A stretch of DNA of 64,000 bases from Polaromonas sp. (lineage in GTDB: Bacteria; Pseudomonadota; Gammaproteobacteria; Burkholderiales; Burkholderiaceae_C), in the NCBI RefSeq assembly GCF_029945925.1, contig NZ_JAQSDN010000039.1, positions 62,001-126,000 on the forward strand, given 5' to 3'. Of the stretch, positions 60,547 through 64,000 are shown in pieces. Position 1 is the stretch's first letter. Every line of letters begins with the position of its first letter. A program made the position numbers and the translations under genes. The notes beneath the pieces were generated by a model. That model had not been told where the DNA came from. It made no database searches and saw only the letters and a list, made by a program, of their open reading frames with translations.

Positions 60547-62445
60547 ATGAGCTTTTCAGGCTTTGTCGTCCAGTTGCTCAACGGTCTGGCCGGTGCGTCG
60601 TCGCTGTTTCTGGTGGCGGCCGGGCTGTCGCTGATCTTTGGCGTGACGCGCATTGTCAACTTCGCGCACGGCTCATTTTTCATGGTCGGCATTTATGTGG
60701 CCTATTCGCTGGTGGCCACCCTGGGCGGCACGGTCGGCTTCTGGCCGGCCCTGCTGCTGGCCGCGCTGGCCGTCGGTGTGCTTGGTGCGCTGGTCGAGGT
60801 CCTGCTGCTGCGCCGCATTTACCGCGCACCCGAACTGTTCCAGTTGCTGGCCACCTTTGCGCTGGGCCTGGTGATCAAGGACGGGGTGTTGTGGTTCTGG
60901 GGGCCCGAAGAGTTGCTGGGCCCGCGGGCGCCCGGCCTGACAGGTTCGGTGTCCATCCTTGGCCGGCAATTTCCGTCCTACGACCTGTTCCTGATCGTTG
61001 CCGGCCCGGTGGTTCTCGGCCTGCTCTGGCTGCTGCTGACCAAAACCCGCTGGGGCACGCTGGTGCGTGCCGCCACGCAGGACCGGGAGATGGTCAGCGC
61101 GCTGGGTGTCAACCAGGCCTGGCTGTTCACCGCGGTGTTTGCGCTGGGTGCGCTGCTGGCTGGCCTGGGCGGCGCGCTGCAGCTGCCGCGCGAACCCGCC
61201 AACCTCGAGATGGACCTCAACATCATCGGCGCCGCCTTTGTGGTGGTGGTGGTCGGCGGCATGGGCTCCATCCCCGGTGCCTATGTGGCAGCGCTGCTGA
61301 TTGCCGAGTTGAAGGCCATCTGCATCTGGCTGGGCCTGGTGGAAATCTGGGGCGTCAGCATTTCTTTTTCCAAACTCACGCTGGTGGTGGAGTTTCTCGT
61401 GATGGCCGTCGTGCTGGTGGCCCGGCCCTGGGGCCTGTTCGGCCGGCCCCAGGCGACCAGCCGCCATGCGGGCACGGCCGAGGAGCCGCTGCGCCCGCCC
61501 GATCGCCTCTACAAGTTCGGCGGCGCCGCCCTGCTGGCCCTGCTGGTCCTGATGCCTGCGCTGACCGCACAGTCGCCCTACGTGACGGTCCTGCTGATCG
61601 ACCTGCTGGTGGCCGTGCTGTTTGCGGCCAGCCTGCACTTCATCATGGGCCCGGCCGGCATGCATTCCTTCGGCCATGCGGCCTACTTCGGCCTGGGTGC
61701 CTACGGCGCCGCTCTGCTGGTGCGCAGCCTGAACCTGCCGATGGAGGTGGCCCTGGTTGTTGCGCCTGCGCTGGCGGCGCTGGGCGCTTTCATCTATGGC
61801 TGGTTCTGTGTCCGCCTGTCTGGCGTGTACCTGGCCATGCTGACGCTGGCCTTTGCCCAGATCACCTGGGCGATCTGTTACCAGTGGGATGCCTTCACCG
61901 GTGGCAGCAACGGGCTGACCGGCGTCTGGCCGTCCGAATGGCTGGCCGACAAAAAGATGTACTACTACCTGACGCTGGCGCTGGTGGCCGGGGCGGTGCT
62001 GATGATGCACCGCATGCTGTATTCACCCTTTGGCTACGCCATGCGTGCTGCACGCGATTCGGTGCTTCGCTCTGACGCGATCGGCATCGACGTCAAGCGC
62101 ATGCAATGGGTGGCTTTTGTCATCGCCGGCACGTTCGCGGGCCTGGCCGGTGCGCTGTATGCCTTCTCCAAAGGCAGCATTTCCCCGGAAAGCCTGCATG
62201 TGAGCAAATCCATCGACGGCCTGGTCATGGTGCTGCTGGGCGGCGTGCAGACGCTGGTGGGGCCCATCGTCGGCGCCGTCACCTTCACCTGGCTGCACGA
62301 CACGGTGGCGCGCAACACCGACTACTGGCGCGCCATGCTGGGCGCCATCATCCTGATCCTGGTGCTGCTGTTTCCGCAAGGGATCGCCGGTTTTGTCCAG
62401 CAACTGCTGTCGCGCCTGCGCGGCGCGAAGGAGGGGCAGTCATGA
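60547..62445 (+). CDS. fused LivH-LivM ABC permease
   Basis: The 632-residue protein fuses the two Liv permeases, normally separate. The LivH part (about 1-295) has GVTRIVNFAHGSFFMVGIYV and GGMGSIPGAYVAALLIAELK. After a linker (about 296-325) the LivM part follows, with LHFIMGPAGMHSFGHAAYFG and AARDSVLRSDAIGIDVKRMQ. About fifteen hydrophobic helices are predicted by eye. GAAGG precedes the ATG. In the other Liv operon of this window (42631-44520) the two are encoded separately. Confidence 0.93.
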   Translation: MSFSGFVVQLLNGLAGASSLFLVAAGLSLIFGVTRIVNFAHGSFFMVGIYVAYSLVATLGGTVGFWPALLLAALAVGVLGALVEVLLLRRIYRAPELFQLLATFALGLVIKDGVLWFWGPEELLGPRAPGLTGSVSILGRQFPSYDLFLIVAGPVVLGLLWLLLTKTRWGTLVRAATQDREMVSALGVNQAWLFTAVFALGALLAGLGGALQLPREPANLEMDLNIIGAAFVVVVVGGMGSIPGAYVAALLIAELKAICIWLGLVEIWGVSISFSKLTLVVEFLVMAVVLVARPWGLFGRPQATSRHAGTAEEPLRPPDRLYKFGGAALLALLVLMPALTAQSPYVTVLLIDLLVAVLFAASLHFIMGPAGMHSFGHAAYFGLGAYGAALLVRSLNLPMEVALVVAPALAALGAFIYGWFCVRLSGVYLAMLTLAFAQITWAICYQWDAFTGGSNGLTGVWPSEWLADKKMYYYLTLALVAGAVLMMHRMLYSPFGYAMRAARDSVLRSDAIGIDVKRMQWVAFVIAGTFAGLAGALYAFSKGSISPESLHVSKSIDGLVMVLLGGVQTLVGPIVGAVTFTWLHDTVARNTDYWRAMLGAIILILVLLFPQGIAGFVQQLLSRLRGAKEGQS

Positions 62446-63224
62446 GCTTGCTCAAAGTATCCGGTCTGGGAAAATCGTTCGGGGGCGTCAAGGCGGTGGA
62501 CGGCATCAGTTTCGAACTGGCCGCCGGCGAGTTGCTGGCGCTGATCGGGCCCAACGGCGCCGGCAAGTCGACCACCTTCAACATGGTCAACGGCCAGTTG
62601 CGGGCCGATGCCGGCTCGATCCAGCTCGGCGGCCAGGAGCTGATTGGCCTGGCCCCGCGCGACATCTGGCGGCTTGGCGTGAGCCGGACGTTCCAGATTG
62701 CAGAGACCTTTTCGTCACTGACGGTCGTGGAGAACGTCCAGATGGCGCTGCTGTCATCTGACCGCAAGCTGTTTTCCATGTGGCGCCGCGCCGCCGACCA
62801 CAAGCGCGAGGAGGCGCTGGTGCTGCTTGACCAGGTCGCCATGAAGGCTCAGGCCGACCGGCCCTGCAGCGTGCTGGCCTACGGCGACGTCAAGCGCGTG
62901 GAACTCGCCATGGCCATGGCCAACAACCCCAAGCTGCTGCTAATGGACGAACCCACGGCCGGCATGGCGCCCAGGGAGCGCAACGACCTGATGGCCCTGA
63001 CCAAGCAGCTGGTCGTCGACCGCGGCATGGCTGTGCTGTTCACGGAGCACAGCATGGATGTGGTGTTTGCCTATGCCGACCGCATGATCGTGCTGGCGCG
63101 GGGGCGGCTGATTGCTGAAGGCAAGCCGCTGGAAATCCGCGACCACCCCAAAGTCCAGGAGGTCTATTTCGGCAGCGGCAAGACCTTCGAGAAAAAGACA
63201 CTGGAAAAGGATGCCGCCTCATGA
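62442..63224 (+). CDS. ABC ATP-binding protein LivG (cluster transporter)
   Basis: A 260-residue ATPase: Walker A GPNGAGKSTTFNMVNGQL, signature VLAYGDVKRVELAMAMANNP, Walker B LLLMDEPTAGMAPRERND and H-loop FTEHSMDVVFAYADRMIVLA. It overlaps the fused permease by ATGA and overlaps LivF downstream by four bases, so transporter subunits are tightly coupled. The Walker A lysine is present. Confidence 0.93.
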   Translation: MSLLKVSGLGKSFGGVKAVDGISFELAAGELLALIGPNGAGKSTTFNMVNGQLRADAGSIQLGGQELIGLAPRDIWRLGVSRTFQIAETFSSLTVVENVQMALLSSDRKLFSMWRRAADHKREEALVLLDQVAMKAQADRPCSVLAYGDVKRVELAMAMANNPKLLLMDEPTAGMAPRERNDLMALTKQLVVDRGMAVLFTEHSMDVVFAYADRMIVLARGRLIAEGKPLEIRDHPKVQEVYFGSGKTFEKKTLEKDAAS

Positions 63225-63958
63225 GCGCTGTGAACGAAGTCTTGCTGCAGGCCCGGGGCCTGTGCGCCTGGTATGGCGCCGCCCAGATCCTCTACGACGT
63301 GGGCATCGAGGTGCGGCGCGGTGAAGTGGTGGCACTGATGGGCCGCAACGGCGCCGGAAAATCGACGACGCTCAAAACGCTGATCGGCATGCTGGACAAG
63401 CGGCGCGGCAGTGTTTCGTTTCTGGGTACCGACATCTCAAAAAGCGAACCCCACCATGCGGCGCGCATGGGCCTGGGCTTTGTACCGGAAGACAGGCGCA
63501 TCTTCACCGACCTGACGGTGATGGAGAACCTGGAAGTGGGGCGGCAGCCGCCGCGCCGCTGGCCCGACGGCAGCCAGGCGCCGGTCTGGACACCCGAGCG
63601 GCTGTTCAAGCTGTTCCCCAACCTCGGCGAGATGCCGGACCGCCAGGGGGGCCGCATGAGCGGCGGCGAACAGCAGATGCTGACCGTCGCGCGGACCCTG
63701 ATGGGCAACCCCTACCTGGTCCTGCTCGACGAGCCCTCGGAAGGGGTGGCGCCAGTGATCGTCGAGCAGATGGCGCACATGATCCTGGAGCTCAAGTCGC
63801 AGGGCGTCAGTATTTTGCTGTCCGAGCAGAACATGCATTTTGCGGAACTGGTGTCGGACCGGGCCTATGTGCTCGAAAAAGGCCAGATCCGTTACGAGGG
63901 TTCCATGGCCGAGCTGTCGGCCAACGAAGAGGTGCGGCGCGCCTACCTCAGCGTTTAG
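63221..63958 (+). CDS. ABC ATP-binding protein LivF (cluster transporter)
   Basis: The 245-residue ATPase completes the transporter: Walker A GRNGAGKSTTLKTLIGMLDK (canonical lysine, unlike the LivF at 45866), signature RMSGGEQQMLTVARTLMGNP, Walker B LVLLDEPSEGVAP and SEQNMHF. After its stop, 42 bases remain, ending in AAGGAGA, which looks like the ribosome-binding site of a further gene outside the window. Confidence 0.93.
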   Translation: MSAVNEVLLQARGLCAWYGAAQILYDVGIEVRRGEVVALMGRNGAGKSTTLKTLIGMLDKRRGSVSFLGTDISKSEPHHAARMGLGFVPEDRRIFTDLTVMENLEVGRQPPRRWPDGSQAPVWTPERLFKLFPNLGEMPDRQGGRMSGGEQQMLTVARTLMGNPYLVLLDEPSEGVAPVIVEQMAHMILELKSQGVSILLSEQNMHFAELVSDRAYVLEKGQIRYEGSMAELSANEEVRRAYLSV

Positions 63959-64000
63959 TGCGCCAGTTGTTGTCAACGTCATTCAACCCGTTCAAGGAGA

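Overview
The window is GC-rich, densely coded DNA of a betaproteobacterium, most probably a member of the Comamonadaceae (Polaromonas/Variovorax/Rhodoferax-like). This rests on the protein types, on the many Liv-type amino-acid/acid ABC transporters, and on two families of short intergenic repeats that I associate with that group; no rRNA or tRNA gene is present to confirm it. I see no CRISPR array, prophage, insertion sequence or tRNA.

Layout. 1-2.7 kb: the end of a UbiT-like SCP2 protein, a DGC-domain metal-binding protein, and UbiX and UbiD in one tight operon, pointing to (perhaps oxygen-independent) ubiquinone synthesis. 2.7-15 kb: housekeeping and stress genes, namely an acyl-CoA dehydrogenase, a GNAT acetyltransferase, SrkA kinase, a DUF2855 protein, an OhrR-Ohr peroxide operon with a recognisable operator and terminator, a methyltransferase, a NodIJ-like ABC exporter, a siderophore-interacting reductase, PurT, an MscS channel and a small exported protein. 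15.3-20.1 kb: a MacAB-TolC-like tripartite exporter. 20.3-21.8 kb: AMP nucleosidase.

21.9-33.1 kb: a complete phosphonate C-P lyase locus. phnCDE plus a PhnZ-like HD oxygenase read rightward, phnN, a DUF1045 2H-phosphoesterase-like gene and phnF read leftward, and phnGHIJKLM reads rightward from the divergent phnF promoter. No phnP is visible; the DUF1045 protein is the natural candidate for that step.

33.2-42.6 kb: glutathione reductase, a doubly deleted flavin-binding pseudogene, a LysR regulator divergent from DUF2917 and enoyl-CoA hydratase genes, a PAP2 phosphatase, DbpA helicase, a short-chain dehydrogenase and a transglutaminase-like protein. 42.6-47.5 kb: a first five-gene Liv transporter (livG, livF, binding protein, livH, livM) with an internal terminator. 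47.7-51.8 kb: a second short-chain dehydrogenase, an RhlE-like helicase, small conserved genes and a DEDDy exonuclease.

51.8-64 kb is the most interesting part. It is a divergent catabolic cluster with an enamidase-like amidohydrolase, a TetR regulator, ferredoxin-NADP reductase and a 7Fe ferredoxin on one strand. On the other strand are a 6-hydroxynicotinate-reductase-like iron-sulfur protein, a UPF0280 protein, two tandem DUF1185 proteins and a complete Liv-type transporter whose two permeases are fused. Together they suggest uptake and ferredoxin-driven reductive dearomatisation of a hydroxylated N-heterocycle, followed by hydrolytic ring opening. The divergent promoter carries a striking array of repeated operator half-sites. 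The cluster probably continues past the right edge, where a ribosome-binding-like sequence ends the window.
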